Counted from the stretch's first letter, positions 24,763 to 33,455 are shown. The stretch: DNA of 38,724 nucleotides from Nitrospinota bacterium (GCA_016217765.1 JACRGP010000181.1:1-38724); one strand, 5' to 3'. Made by a program: numbers and translations. Notes: a model not told the origin generated them from the sequence alone.

Positions 24763-26409
24763 TTGGAAAACAGGGCGTTGCTTGCCTTTATTTTGTCGTT
24801 GCTGATTTTTATCGGATGGGGGTATTTCCTGTCCGTCGTGCAACCTCCGCCCAAGGAGCGGATAAAACCTCCGGCGCGGGAGTCTCAAATTTCCGGAGAG
24901 ACCGCCCAGCCATCGGCGTCGCGGGAACCGCAGGCCGCTTTAACGGCCCCCGCCGAAGCCCCTGGCGCCGCTTCAACCATGGAGACGGCGAAGCCGACTC
25001 CGCGGTTTGCCGGCACGGAGAAAAAAATCAAGGTGACCACGGGCCTGGCCACGTTTATCGTCTCCAACCAGGGCGCCACGATCGAGGACATCCTCCTCAA
25101 AAAATACCCGGAGAAAAACGGCGAGGCCACCAACCTGGTCCACAAGGTCAAGGGAGCCAAGGCCCCCCTGACCCTCGAGGCCAGCGTTCCCGAAGTCTCC
25201 GAAATCCTGCGGGAGGCATACTACGAGGCTTCCGCCGACTCGCTGGACTTGTCGGAATCCAACCCGTCCGCGAAATTGACGCTCCGGCTGAAGCACGAGT
25301 CCGGCCTGGAAGCGTTCCGGGAATTCACTTTTCACTACAACCAGTATATCGTCGACGTGCGGACCGAGGTGAACGCTCCGGCCTTCGCCGGGCAGAACGT
25401 GCGGTACACGTCGCTTTGGGGGCCGGGTCTCGGCGGGGAAACCGACGGGAGCCAGATGTTCATCCATACCGGGCCGACCGTATTCGTCAACAACGACCGG
25501 TTGGAAATCAAGGAGGACGACGTTGCCGACGTCGTCCGTCATCAAGGGGACCTGGAGTGGGTCGCGTTCCAGAACAAATATTTCGCGGCGGCGCTCGTCC
25601 CCGGCCAGGGCGTCAAAGCGGGCGCCGTCAAAAAGGCGAACGGCTCCCTGTATGTCGGGATGGAATTCGAAAGCGTTCAGTCCTCCGCCTCGGCGTCCTT
25701 CAGCCTGTACGCCGGGACCAAGGAACTGTTGGTCCTGGAAAGCATGGGCCACAAGCTGGTGCGGCTGATCGACTATGGCTGGCTGGGCAACAAGTTCGCG
25801 TTCCTGGTCAAACCGCTCCTCAGGGTCCTTCAATACTTTTACGACAAGACGGCCAATTATGGCTGGTCGATCATCGTACTGACATTCATCATCAAGCTGG
25901 TCTTTTTCCCGCTGACGCACAAAAGTTTCAAGTCCATGAAGGGGATGCAGAAGATCCAGCCCTACGTCAAGGTCATCCAGGAGAGGAACAAGAACGACCG
26001 CCAGAAAATGAACGAGGAGTTGATCGAACTGTACAAGAAACACCGCGTCAACCCGCTGGGCGGCTGTCTGCCCATGTTGTTGCAGATCCCGGTATTCATC
26101 TCCCTGTACCACGCCCTGTTTTTCTCCATCGAGTTGCGCGGCGCCCCGTTCCTGTGGTGGATCAAGGACCTGTCGTCCAGCGACCCCTACTACATCACGC
26201 CCATACTGATGGGGGCCACCATGTTCCTCCAGCAGAAAATGACCCCGTCGGTCGGGGACCCGGTCCAGCAGAAAATCATGCTGTTCCTGCCCGTGATCTT
26301 CACCTTCATGTTCATCTCCTTCCCCGCCGGACTCGTCATTTACTGGACGGTGAACAATATCCTGACGATCGCCCAGCAGTATTATATTTATAAATTGACC
26401 AGGGATTGA
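24763..26409 (+). CDS. yidC: Membrane protein insertase YidC
   Basis: 548-aa inner-membrane insertase. The ORF is open from a TTG at 24751, but the ribosome site ggagg (24753-24757) lies inside that extension, which fixes the real start at the TTG at 24763, 5 nt further on. The protein then begins MENRALLAFILSLLIFIGWGY, the usual YidC first helix. A Pro/Ala-rich linker, the periplasmic beta domain (about 75-330) and the C-terminal core of five helices follow (NYGWSIIVLTFIIKLVFFPLTHKSF, GGCLPMLLQIPVFISLYHALF, FMFISFPAGLVIYWTVNNIL). The large periplasmic domain is the Gram-negative form. All features are intact. Confidence 0.97.
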   Translation: MENRALLAFILSLLIFIGWGYFLSVVQPPPKERIKPPARESQISGETAQPSASREPQAALTAPAEAPGAASTMETAKPTPRFAGTEKKIKVTTGLATFIVSNQGATIEDILLKKYPEKNGEATNLVHKVKGAKAPLTLEASVPEVSEILREAYYEASADSLDLSESNPSAKLTLRLKHESGLEAFREFTFHYNQYIVDVRTEVNAPAFAGQNVRYTSLWGPGLGGETDGSQMFIHTGPTVFVNNDRLEIKEDDVADVVRHQGDLEWVAFQNKYFAAALVPGQGVKAGAVKKANGSLYVGMEFESVQSSASASFSLYAGTKELLVLESMGHKLVRLIDYGWLGNKFAFLVKPLLRVLQYFYDKTANYGWSIIVLTFIIKLVFFPLTHKSFKSMKGMQKIQPYVKVIQERNKNDRQKMNEELIELYKKHRVNPLGGCLPMLLQIPVFISLYHALFFSIELRGAPFLWWIKDLSSSDPYYITPILMGATMFLQQKMTPSVGDPVQQKIMLFLPVIFTFMFISFPAGLVIYWTVNNILTIAQQYYIYKLTRD

Positions 26410-26525
26410 CCGGCGTGCCGCCGGCCCCAATGCCGCCTCCCGCTTGCGCGGAGACGGAGGATCGCTCCCCCTTGCAAAGGGGGCTGGGGGGATTCCCAGC
26501 CCTTACGGCGAATAGCCGCCTTACA
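26410..26525. repeat. Hairpin repeat inside the yidC-mnmE intergenic gap
   Basis: Contains a short hairpin ccggc-gtgcc-gccgg directly after the yidC stop, then a copy of the dispersed element (ctcccccttgcaaagggggctggggggatt). The reading frame stays open through it, which is why the mnmE ORF in the track begins 44 codons too early. Its position inside a conserved operon suggests an effect on mRNA stability or on relative expression of mnmE. Confidence 0.7.
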
Positions 26526-26537
26526 ATGCAGGTCCCC

Positions 26538-27914
26538 ATGAACGACACCATCGCCGCCATCGCCACGCCCCCCGGCGAGGGGGGGATCGGCGTGATCCGC
26601 CTCAGCGGAAACCTGTCGCCGACCATCCTCGCGCGCCTGTTTAAATCCGCCTCCGGGAAACCGCCCAGACGGTTCCTGCCGCAACGCGTCTACTTCGGCG
26701 AAATCCGCGACCCCGGCACGGACCTGTGCGTGGACGAGGTCCTGGCCGTCTATTTCAAGGCCCCGCGCAGTTACACTTGCGAGGACGTCGTCGAGATCAG
26801 CAGTCACGGCGGGCCCTTTGTCGTTTCCAAAATTTTACGCCTGGTCCTGGACGCGGGAGCCCGGCTGGCCGAACCGGGCGAGTTCACGCGGCGGGCTTTC
26901 TTGAACGGAAGGATCGACCTCTCCCAGGCGGAAGCCGTGGCGGACCTGATCGCCGCCGCCTCCGACGCCGCCCTGCGCTCGGCCGTCGCCCAGCTCCAGG
27001 GGCAACTCTCGGCCCGGTTGACCGCCGTCTATGACGGACTGCTGGGCGTCCTGACGCAATTGGAGGCGGCCATCGATTTCCCCGAGGAAGGACTCAAGCT
27101 TCAGGGACCGGACGCGCTTTTACGGCAAGTCCGCGGGGCGCGGGAGGAGTTGGACGGCCTGATTTGCTCCTACCGGCAGGGGAAGATCGACCGCGAGGGG
27201 GCGCGCGTCGCGCTGGCGGGCAAACCCAACGTGGGCAAATCGAGCCTGCTCAACGCCCTGCTGAAGGAAGACCGGGCCATCGTCACCCCGCATCCCGGCA
27301 CCACGCGGGACCTGATCGAGGAAAGGGTCCGCGTCAAGGACATCCATATCAACATCGTCGATTCCGCGGGCTTGCGCCACGACCCCGAGGCCATCGAGGC
27401 GGAAGGCATTTCCCGGACCCGCGCGGCGCTGGCCCGCGCCGATCTGACTTTGCTCATCTTCGACGGCTCGCAACCCCTGGGGCCGGACGACGACCTGCTC
27501 GTCCAGGAGGCGGAAGGGAAATCTTGCCTGATGGTCGTCAACAAAAGCGACTTGCCGGAAAAACTGGAAACCCGCCTGTTGCGCGCGCGGTTCCAGGACC
27601 GCGAACTTATCCGCATCTCCGCCAGGACCGGCGCCGGGATGGACCGTTTGATCGACGCCATCCACCAATCCGTCACGCAAGGCCGGCGGGCGGAAGAACC
27701 CGCCCCGGTCACTCGCGAGCGGCACCGGGAACAGTTGCGGAAAGCCAACGACGCGCTGGACAAAGCGGGCGATTCGTTGGAGAAAAAACTATCGGAAGAG
27801 TTGATCGCCGTGGACATCCAGATGGCCTTGGACAGCATCGGCGCCATCCTGGGCAAAACCTTCGCCGAGGACCTGCTGGACCAGATCTTCGGCCAATTCT
27901 GCATCGGGAAATGA
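26538..27914 (+). CDS. mnmE: tRNA-modifying GTPase MnmE (TrmE)
   Basis: 458-aa GTPase that, with MnmG, makes the 5-carboxymethylaminomethyl modification on wobble uridine 34 of tRNAs. The ATG at 26538 gives MNDTIAAIATPPGEGGIGVIRLSG, the family start; an ATG at 26526 is the alternative. Domains: N-terminal formyl-THF-binding region; helical part with EFTRRAFLNGRIDLSQAEAV; G domain (GKPNVGKSSLLNAL, the VTPHPGTTRDL switch, DSAGL, VNKSDL). The C-terminus ends FGQFCIGK, carrying the essential Cys. Upstream residues in the track are translated repeat DNA. mnmG is not in the window. Confidence 0.96.
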   Translation: MNDTIAAIATPPGEGGIGVIRLSGNLSPTILARLFKSASGKPPRRFLPQRVYFGEIRDPGTDLCVDEVLAVYFKAPRSYTCEDVVEISSHGGPFVVSKILRLVLDAGARLAEPGEFTRRAFLNGRIDLSQAEAVADLIAAASDAALRSAVAQLQGQLSARLTAVYDGLLGVLTQLEAAIDFPEEGLKLQGPDALLRQVRGAREELDGLICSYRQGKIDREGARVALAGKPNVGKSSLLNALLKEDRAIVTPHPGTTRDLIEERVRVKDIHINIVDSAGLRHDPEAIEAEGISRTRAALARADLTLLIFDGSQPLGPDDDLLVQEAEGKSCLMVVNKSDLPEKLETRLLRARFQDRELIRISARTGAGMDRLIDAIHQSVTQGRRAEEPAPVTRERHREQLRKANDALDKAGDSLEKKLSEELIAVDIQMALDSIGAILGKTFAEDLLDQIFGQFCIGK

Positions 27915-27983
27915 AATGAGGAGAACTTTTGGCCGGGGTTCCGCTTCAACCCATAACTAATTGTAAATATTGCCTGTTTTATT

Positions 27984-28011
27984 TTGACAAACCCCCGGAT
28001 CGCGTTATAAT
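27984..28011 (+). promoter_or_regulatory. Near-consensus sigma-70 promoter of the sigma-54 activator gene
   Basis: Perfect -35 ttgaca (27984-27989) and perfect -10 tataat (28006-28011) with a 16-nt spacer. Transcription should start near 28018, only about 5 nt before the ATG at 28023, giving an essentially leaderless mRNA with no room for a ribosome site. Confidence 0.8.
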
Positions 28012-28022
28012 ACCGTCAATTT

Positions 28023-29081
28023 ATGGAAATCAGTTGTCGTTCCGATTCATTGAACATCATCGGCAAGAGCCCGGCGATCCAGGAGGTTTTTGAAATCGTC
28101 AAAAAAGCCGCCGCCTCGGACAGCACGGTCATCGTCTTCGGCGAAAGCGGCACCGGGAAGGAACTGATCGCCCGCGCCCTCCACTTCAACAGCCAACGGA
28201 ACGACAATCCTTTCGTCACCGTCAACTGCGGGGCCATCCCGCACGATCTCCTCGAAAGCGAACTGTTCGGATACGAAAAGGGGGCGTTCACGGGGGCGAT
28301 GCATACCCGCGTCGGACGACTGGAGCTGGCGGACCGGGGGACGCTGTTCCTGGACGAGATCGGCGACATGCCGCTCGCGCTCCAGGTCAAGCTACTGCGC
28401 GTCCTCGCGGAACAGGAGATCGACCGGATCGGCGGCTCCAAATCGATCAAGATCGACGTGCGCATCGTCGCCGCCACCCACCGCAACCTGGAACAGGAAA
28501 TCCAAAACGGCAAGTTCCGCGAAGACTTGTTTTACCGCTTGAACGTCATCCCCATCCACATGCCCCCGCTCCGGGAAAGGAAGACGGACATCCCATTGCT
28601 GGCGAATTACTTCCTCGAAACGTTCAACAAAAAGAGGAACAAGTCCGTCAAGGGCATCAACGGCCAGGCCATGGACATCCTGGTCAACTACCCGTGGCCG
28701 GGAAACATCCGCGAACTGGCGAATTACATCGAACGCATGGTGGTGTTGAGCGCCAATTCCGTCCTCACCCCGCGCGACCTTCCCGAAAAAGCCATCGGCT
28801 CGGCGCCGAAGGAAATCCAGGACGCCCTCCAGGAACCCGAACCCTCGGGAGACCCCAGCGAAATGTTGCGTCAATCCATGACCCGATCGTTCTTCATCGG
28901 CCTGCCGGAAGAAGGCATCAACCTCAAACAGGCGGTCGAGGATTTCGAGCGGGAACTCATCATGGAAGCCCTGGAGCGGACCGACTGGGTGAAAAACAAG
29001 GCCGCCATCCTCCTCGGGCTGAACCGCACCACCCTCGTCGAAAAACTCAAAAAGCTGAATATCGTACGCCAGGAACAATAA
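28023..29081 (+). CDS. Sigma-54-dependent transcriptional activator without a sensor domain
   Basis: 352-aa bacterial enhancer-binding protein. It starts almost directly with the AAA+ domain: Walker [16 protein letters not shown], the sigma-54-contacting GAFTGA loop ([11 protein letters not shown]), Walker [16 protein letters not shown] and the arginine finger region [30 protein letters not shown] closes the AAA+ part. The C-terminal helix-turn-helix of Fis type is [31 protein letters not shown]. There is no receiver, GAF or PAS domain at the N-terminus, so like PspF or FlhF-linked regulators it may be controlled by a partner protein. The insert between AAA+ and Fis parts (about 250-290) is unusually long and polar. 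Target genes are unknown. Confidence 0.93.
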   Translation: MEISCRSDSLNIIGKSPAIQEVFEIVKKAAASDSTVIVFGESGTGKELIARALHFNSQRNDNPFVTVNCGAIPHDLLESELFGYEKGAFTGAMHTRVGRLELADRGTLFLDEIGDMPLALQVKLLRVLAEQEIDRIGGSKSIKIDVRIVAATHRNLEQEIQNGKFREDLFYRLNVIPIHMPPLRERKTDIPLLANYFLETFNKKRNKSVKGINGQAMDILVNYPWPGNIRELANYIERMVVLSANSVLTPRDLPEKAIGSAPKEIQDALQEPEPSGDPSEMLRQSMTRSFFIGLPEEGINLKQAVEDFERELIMEALERTDWVKNKAAILLGLNRTTLVEKLKKLNIVRQEQ

Positions 29082-29082
29082 T

Positions 29083-29100
29083 CCCGCGTTGCCCCGCGGG
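29083..29100. terminator. Small GC hairpin between convergent genes
   Basis: cccgcg-ttgccc-cgcggg directly follows the stop of the sigma-54 activator and faces the end of the TPR lipoprotein gene. It lacks a T-tract, so a termination role is only suggested by position. Confidence 0.3.
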
Positions 29101-29133
29101 CCAGTCGAACCCTCCCCTGGGGACAGATAGGCG

Positions 29134-30039
29134 CTATTTATTCCGGTTGTTCCTGGCCAGGGCGCCTTGTTCCTTGTTGGCGTTCAGCCAGTCCTGCTCG
29201 GTCTGGGTCAGCGCCTCGAAAATCTCCTTGAGGCGGCGGTGCACGGCGGGGTTGTCGTCCTTGATGGAGATGGCGGTCCAGTAGCGGACCGCGGCTTCCT
29301 TGTAAAAATTCTTTTTCTTGTATAAATCCCCAAGCCGGGCGAAGAGTTCGGCGCGGTCGGGTTGCAGGACGGAGACTTGTTCGAGCGCATGGATGGCTTC
29401 CAAAGTTTTGTCCCGCCGTTCGTACTCGTCGCCCAGGGCCTCCAGGTATTCGGGGACGTCCGGGGCCAACTCCGTTGCGTCGAGCAAGCGCTCGACGCCC
29501 TGGTCCGTCTTCCCCTGCTTGAGATACAGCCGTCCCAGGCGGAAATGCGTGACGGCGTGCTTGTCGTCGATTTTCAGCGCCTCCAGATAACGCCGCTCCG
29601 CTTCCGGCAGGCGGTTTTTCCGTTCCAAGTAATCGCCGAGGACGCTCGCGGGGTGGGGGTTGTCGCGATGGGTTTCGGCGGCTTTCTCCAGTTCCAGGAG
29701 CGCCTGATCTTCCTCTCCCCTGGCCTGATAGATGGCGGCCAGGTTGATCCGGCTACGCGCGTCCTCGAACGCTTGCAGGATTTCCTTGTACAGTCCGGCG
29801 GCCTCGTCGAGCCGTCCCTGGTCCTGGTAGACGACGGCCAGGTTGTATTTCGCGAAGCTGTCCTTCGGGTTTTGCCGCAGGGCCAATTGATATGAGTCGA
29901 TGGCGTCGGCGAGCTTCCCCTCGTCGTAGTAGGCCACGCCGCGATTGTAATGGCTGTCCGCCGGCGGCGGGGCGGAGACGCAGGCGCTCAACCCGGCGAG
30001 CGCGGCGATCCAGAGGGCGACGGTTACCAAGAAGGTCAT
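29134..30039 (-). CDS. TPR-repeat lipoprotein
   Basis: 301-aa predicted lipoprotein. The signal sequence VTVALWIAALAGLSAC gives a lipobox ending at about Cys20. The rest is a run of tetratricopeptide repeats: HYNRGVAYYDEGKLADAIDSYQLAL, FAKYNLAVVYQDQGRLDEAAGLYKEIL, INLAAIYQARGEEDQALLELEKA, and further units to about residue 275. TPRs bind partner proteins, so this is probably a periplasmic scaffold. It lies downstream of mlaD on the same strand but is separated by a repeat-containing gap, so operon membership is unclear. Function beyond scaffolding cannot be read from the sequence. Confidence 0.85.
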   Translation of the reverse strand: MTFLVTVALWIAALAGLSACVSAPPPADSHYNRGVAYYDEGKLADAIDSYQLALRQNPKDSFAKYNLAVVYQDQGRLDEAAGLYKEILQAFEDARSRINLAAIYQARGEEDQALLELEKAAETHRDNPHPASVLGDYLERKNRLPEAERRYLEALKIDDKHAVTHFRLGRLYLKQGKTDQGVERLLDATELAPDVPEYLEALGDEYERRDKTLEAIHALEQVSVLQPDRAELFARLGDLYKKKNFYKEAAVRYWTAISIKDDNPAVHRRLKEIFEALTQTEQDWLNANKEQGALARNNRNK

Positions 30040-30094
30040 AAGTAAATATACATTTTAGAGCATTTAACGAAATGAATCCAATCACTCAAGCGCG

Positions 30095-30255
30095 CCCGGC
30101 AAAATGAAGTCCACAAATCTCCTCCCCCTTCCAGGGGGAGGTTGGGTGGGGGTAAACGCGCCGGACTTACACCCCCATACTGGCCTTCCCCCTCAAGGGG
30201 GAAGGGAATTCGCCATCCTCAGACTTTCTCCGAGAGGATGGCTACTTATGAACTC
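30095..30255. repeat. Composite ~160-bp repeat, copy 1, on the mlaD side of the mla operon
   Basis: Begins cccggcaaaatgaa and ends ggctacttatgaactc. It contains ctcccccttccaggggga, a tgggtggggg run and the hairpin ccttccccct-ca-agggggaagg. The same parts in the same order and orientation occur at 33079-33250, so the two copies bracket mlaEFD. No coding potential is evident. Confidence 0.75.
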
Positions 30256-30297
30256 CATGGTAAATAGTTTCTCGATAAGTTGGACGCCGTTCTCATG

Positions 30298-31425
30298 TCA
30301 TTTCGCCGAAATCTTGTCCAGGCGCTTCATCCGCTGGGAATCCGGTTGCAGGGCGGCCCCAGCCTTGTCCGGCTCTTTTGGGGTTTTCTCGTCCGTTTTG
30401 CGGACCAGTTTCCACGGGTTGCGCTTGATCTCGTCCGAGAACTCCTTGAGGGCGGAGGAGGTTTCCTTCAGGTTCTTGACCAGTTCCATGACGTTGCGGC
30501 GGTTCTCCGTCAACACGCCGTTGGTTTGCCCGACGGCCTGGTCCAGGTTGGCCGCCACCGCCTCGATCTTGCCGGACAGCCTGTGCGCGTCGGCCTCGAT
30601 GGCGCGGACCATGCTGGTTATGCCGGGGCGGTTGTCCACGAGCAGGAGCTCGAGTTCGCGGGTCATGTGCCGGGTCTGGTCGATGATCTCGTAAATGCCT
30701 TGCTCCTTCTCCGTCAGGAGACGGTCGGTCTTCGAGGCGACCGAGGAGACGTGGGCGAGCGTTTCGCGGAGCTGGCCGTCGTCGCGGTCCATCAGCCCGG
30801 CCAATTCGGAGGTGATTTTTTCCATGTTCCGCAGATTGGAATGGATACTGCCGCGGTTTTCGGAGACGACCTGGTGGATCGTGCCGAGGGATTCCTCGAG
30901 CTTGGAAATCGCGCCCTTGGAGTCGGAGACCAGGACGTCGGCGATGTTGGTGAAGCGTTCCACCTGCCGCACGAACTCGGTCATGATATCGCCTATTTTG
31001 GCAAACTCGAACGACTCCGTCCCCTCCAGCAGTTCGTTCTCCGCGAGGGAGGGCGCCTTGGAGCTTCCCGGGCGGATGTCGATGTACAGCGAGCCCATCA
31101 GCCCCGAGGTCTTGATCATGGCCGCGGCGTTCTTCTTGATGTCGATGGCGGGGTCGACGGCCGCCTCCACCAGGACCCGCTCGGCCCCCGGTTTCCCCTT
31201 CGCGTCCAGCAGGCCGATGGCGGACACTCTGCCCACGGACAGTCCCGCGTAGCGGACCTGCGCCCCGAGCTCGAGGCCGCCGGTGAAGGCGAACGCGATC
31301 CTGAGCTTCTTCTGGGGCTTGAAGTACTGCTTGATGTTGCCCAGCGAGAAGATCATCGCGCACAGGACGAGGAAACTGACGAAGATGAACAAGCCCGCTT
31401 TGATTTCCGAAGACCGGTATTCCAT
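30298..31425 (-). CDS. mlaD: MlaD-family MCE lipid-binding protein
   Basis: 375-aa periplasmic substrate-binding subunit of the Mla phospholipid transporter. One N-terminal transmembrane helix (IKAGLFIFVSFLVLCAMIFSLG) anchors it. The MCE domain (about 38-115) has LRIAFAFTGGLELGAQVRYAGLSVGRVSAI and GLMGSLYIDIRPG. About 250 further residues are predicted helical (FEFAKIGDIMTEFVRQVERF onward, with repeated amphipathic stretches) and end in a charged tail. E. coli MlaD is about 183 aa, so this is the long type with an extended helical tube or coil. It starts 9 nt after the ATPase stop. In many diderms the operon works on phospholipid traffic between the membranes. Confidence 0.92.
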   Translation of the reverse strand: MEYRSSEIKAGLFIFVSFLVLCAMIFSLGNIKQYFKPQKKLRIAFAFTGGLELGAQVRYAGLSVGRVSAIGLLDAKGKPGAERVLVEAAVDPAIDIKKNAAAMIKTSGLMGSLYIDIRPGSSKAPSLAENELLEGTESFEFAKIGDIMTEFVRQVERFTNIADVLVSDSKGAISKLEESLGTIHQVVSENRGSIHSNLRNMEKITSELAGLMDRDDGQLRETLAHVSSVASKTDRLLTEKEQGIYEIIDQTRHMTRELELLLVDNRPGITSMVRAIEADAHRLSGKIEAVAANLDQAVGQTNGVLTENRRNVMELVKNLKETSSALKEFSDEIKRNPWKLVRKTDEKTPKEPDKAGAALQPDSQRMKRLDKISAK

Positions 31426-31434
31426 GGCGATCCG

Positions 31435-32241
31435 TTAGTTAAAGGTCATTTCCTTGAGTTCTTCCCCGTAATCGGTCTGCGATTTGCTGAACGGGATGGG
31501 CCCGTCGGGCAGGCCGTTGATGAACTGGACCACGCGCGGGTCGTCGCTGTGGCGGATCTCCTCCGGCGTCCCCGAGGCGATGATCCTGCCCTTGAACAGC
31601 ATGATGATCTTGTCCGAGATGCGCAGGGCGCTGGACAGTTCGTGCGTCACCACCACCGAGGTGATCCCCATCTTCCGGCTCAGGTCCAGCATGAGCTTGT
31701 CGACGACGCCGATGGAGATGGGGTCGAGCCCCGCCGACGGCTCGTCGTAGAACACGATCTTGGGGTCGAGGGCGATGGCGCGGGCCAGGGCGATGCGCTT
31801 GAGCATCCCGCCGCTCAACTGGGCGGGCTTCAGGTCCTCGCACCCGCGCAGGCCGACCATCTCCAGCTTCATCTTGACCATGATGCGGACCGTGCTCTCG
31901 TTGAGTTGCGTGTGTTCCCGCATGGGCAGGGCGACGTTGTCCTCGACGGTCATGGAGTTGAACAGGGCGCCGCTCTGGAACAGGATGCCGAACTTCTTGC
32001 GCACCTGGTCCATCTCCTCCGTGTCCATGCGCGTGATCTCCTCCCCGTCGATGTAGATCTCGCCGGAGTCGGGCTTGTACGCCCCGATGAGGTGGCGCAG
32101 GACCGTGCTTTTGCCGCTCCCGCTCCCGCCCATGATGGCGGTGATCCTGCCCCTCTCGAAATGCGCGTTCAGGTTGTCGAGGACGGCGATCCTCTGGTCC
32201 CCTTCGCCGAACGTCTTGGTCAGGTTGACGATGCGTATCAT
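31435..32241 (-). CDS. mlaF: Mla ABC transporter ATP-binding protein
   Basis: 268-aa ATPase of the Mla complex. The track ORF extends to 32943, but that part is a shadow of mlaE; the ATG at 32241 overlaps the mlaE stop by one base (TGATG) and gives MIRIVNLTKTFG. Motifs: Walker A IMGGSGSGKSTVLRHL, Q-loop GILFQSGALFNSMTVEDNVALPM (the GALF-S form typical of MlaF), signature LSGGMLKRIALARAIA, Walker B IVFYDEPSAGLDPIS, and switch VTHELSSAL. It energises lipid transfer through MlaE. Confidence 0.95.
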   Translation of the reverse strand: MIRIVNLTKTFGEGDQRIAVLDNLNAHFERGRITAIMGGSGSGKSTVLRHLIGAYKPDSGEIYIDGEEITRMDTEEMDQVRKKFGILFQSGALFNSMTVEDNVALPMREHTQLNESTVRIMVKMKLEMVGLRGCEDLKPAQLSGGMLKRIALARAIALDPKIVFYDEPSAGLDPISIGVVDKLMLDLSRKMGITSVVVTHELSSALRISDKIIMLFKGRIIASGTPEEIRHSDDPRVVQFINGLPDGPIPFSKSQTDYGEELKEMTFN

Positions 32242-33059
32242 CAGGTCACGAAATAAAACAAGGTGGTGAACATCAAGTCGGCCACGATGATCAGGATCAT
32301 CGAAACCACCACGGCGGTGCGGGTGTTTTGCCCGACCTTCTCCGACCCGCCTTCGATGATGAAGGCCATGTAACTGCCGACCATCACGATGATGACGGCG
32401 AACACGCCGCTTTTGATCAACCCCGTGATCACGTCCTTGAGCTTCATCTGGTCGAGAGAGTTGTCGATATACGGGGTCGGATCGATGCCCAGGGTGGTGA
32501 CCCCCACGAGAAACCCTCCCAGCAAGCCCATCGCGTCGGCCATGACCGTGAGACAGGGCAACATGACGATTATGGCCAGAAACCGCGGCGCGATGAGGAA
32601 CTTGACCGGGTTGAGGGCCATGACCTCCAAGGCGAGGATCTCGTCCGCCACCTTCATGGCGCCCATTTCCGCGGTGAAGGAGGCTCCCACGCGCCCGGCC
32701 ATGACCAGCGCCGTCATCAGCGGCCCCAGTTCCCGCGTGACCGCCACCCCGACCAGCGCGCCGACGTATTCCAGCGCTCCCATCTGGGCCAGTTGATAGG
32801 CCGTCTGGAACGCCAGGATCACGCCGATGAGAAACGAGACGAGAAACACGATCAGCGTGGACTTGACGCCGATCTCCTCCATCTGGATCCACACCGGGCC
32901 CAGTTTGACGGGTTTGCCCCGGAGCGGCTCGACGAAGGCGCAACGGAAGGTTTCGCGGGTCAGGTAATAGAGGCCGCTGATCTCCTTGAAGAAACCCTCG
33001 GACGATTCCTTGAACCGGAACCCCTTTCGCCCAATATATCCGAAAAAGCGCGCGGTCAT
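32241..33059 (-). CDS. mlaE: Mla ABC transporter permease
   Basis: 272-aa inner-membrane permease with the MlaE family core: RETFRCAFVEPLRG, FLVSFLIGVILAFQTAYQLAQMGA, VTRELGPLMTALVMAGRVGASFTAEMGAMKV and EILALEVMALNPVKFLIAPRFLA. The last helix is SMILIIVADLMFTTLFYFVT. The open frame extends to a GTG at 33107, but the ATG at 33059 matches normal length. The extension also overlaps the repeat at 33079, supporting the shorter start; an AGG lies about 10 nt upstream. It is the first gene of mlaE-mlaF-mlaD. No mlaB or mlaC gene is visible, although a STAS protein is encoded upstream. Confidence 0.93.
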   Translation of the reverse strand: MTARFFGYIGRKGFRFKESSEGFFKEISGLYYLTRETFRCAFVEPLRGKPVKLGPVWIQMEEIGVKSTLIVFLVSFLIGVILAFQTAYQLAQMGALEYVGALVGVAVTRELGPLMTALVMAGRVGASFTAEMGAMKVADEILALEVMALNPVKFLIAPRFLAIIVMLPCLTVMADAMGLLGGFLVGVTTLGIDPTPYIDNSLDQMKLKDVITGLIKSGVFAVIIVMVGSYMAFIIEGGSEKVGQNTRTAVVVSMILIIVADLMFTTLFYFVT

Positions 33060-33078
33060 TTGGCGTTTACCTGGAGCC

Positions 33079-33250
33079 CCCGGCAAAATGAACCGATAAC
33101 TTGACACTCAAATCATTCCCCTCCCTTGAGGGAGGGGGCTGGGGGAGGGTGAGATCGGCTTTTCACCCCCATCCTGGCCTTCCCCCTACAAGGGGGAAGG
33201 GAATTCGCCGTCCCCAATTTCAACCGTGAGGCATGGCTACTTATGAACTC
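33079..33250. repeat. Composite ~170-bp repeat, copy 2, on the mlaE side of the mla operon
   Basis: Starts cccggcaaaatgaa and ends ggctacttatgaactc, matching copy 1 at 30095-30255 in order and orientation. It includes the hairpin ccttccccct-ac-aagggggaagg and the preceding cacccccatcctgg segment. It lies just upstream of mlaE, so it may carry or influence the operon promoter. Confidence 0.75.
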
Positions 33251-33262
33251 TTTAGTAACGAT

Positions 33263-33327
33263 GAAAAGCGGAAAACAAAAAGTTAAAAGCGTGAACGGCC
33301 CTTTTAACGTTTTGTTTTTAACTTTTC
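33263..33327. terminator. Long AT-rich inverted repeat between mlaE and the rsb genes
   Basis: The arms gaaaagcggaaaacaaaaag... and ...gtttttaacttttc pair over about 27 nt with few mismatches around a ~10-nt loop. A-rich and T-rich arms make it look like a bidirectional terminator. It lies about 130 nt past rsbV in that gene's direction. Confidence 0.45.
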
Positions 33328-33349
33328 GTCTTCCGCCCAGCCAATGTAC

Positions 33350-33455
33350 CGCTGGACCCGACGCCGCCTAAGGCTGACGCCGAGGCGGAAATTCCTCCCC
33401 CTTGCACAGGGGGCCGGGGGGATTCGCCTCGCCAGCCAGCGTTCACGCTGGCCGC
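33350..33455. repeat. Dispersed hairpin repeat downstream of the rsbV-like gene
   Basis: Carries cgccgcctaaggctgacgcc and its pairing gaggcgg, then ctcccccttgcacagggggccggggggattcg, then the perfect hairpin ccagcg-ttca-cgctgg. The first two parts match 14818-14885 almost base for base. Confidence 0.75.

Noticed and set aside
26406-26537. N-terminal extension of MnmE
   Set aside because: The extra residues are translated repeat DNA (PLQRGLGGFP-type) and not MnmE sequence.
31435-32943. 502-codon ORF containing MlaF
   Set aside because: The first 234 codons are a shadow of mlaE in another frame; only the part from 32241 is MlaF.
33060-33107. GTG start of mlaE
   Set aside because: It would include repeat-derived residues and exceed normal family length; the ATG at 33059 fits better.
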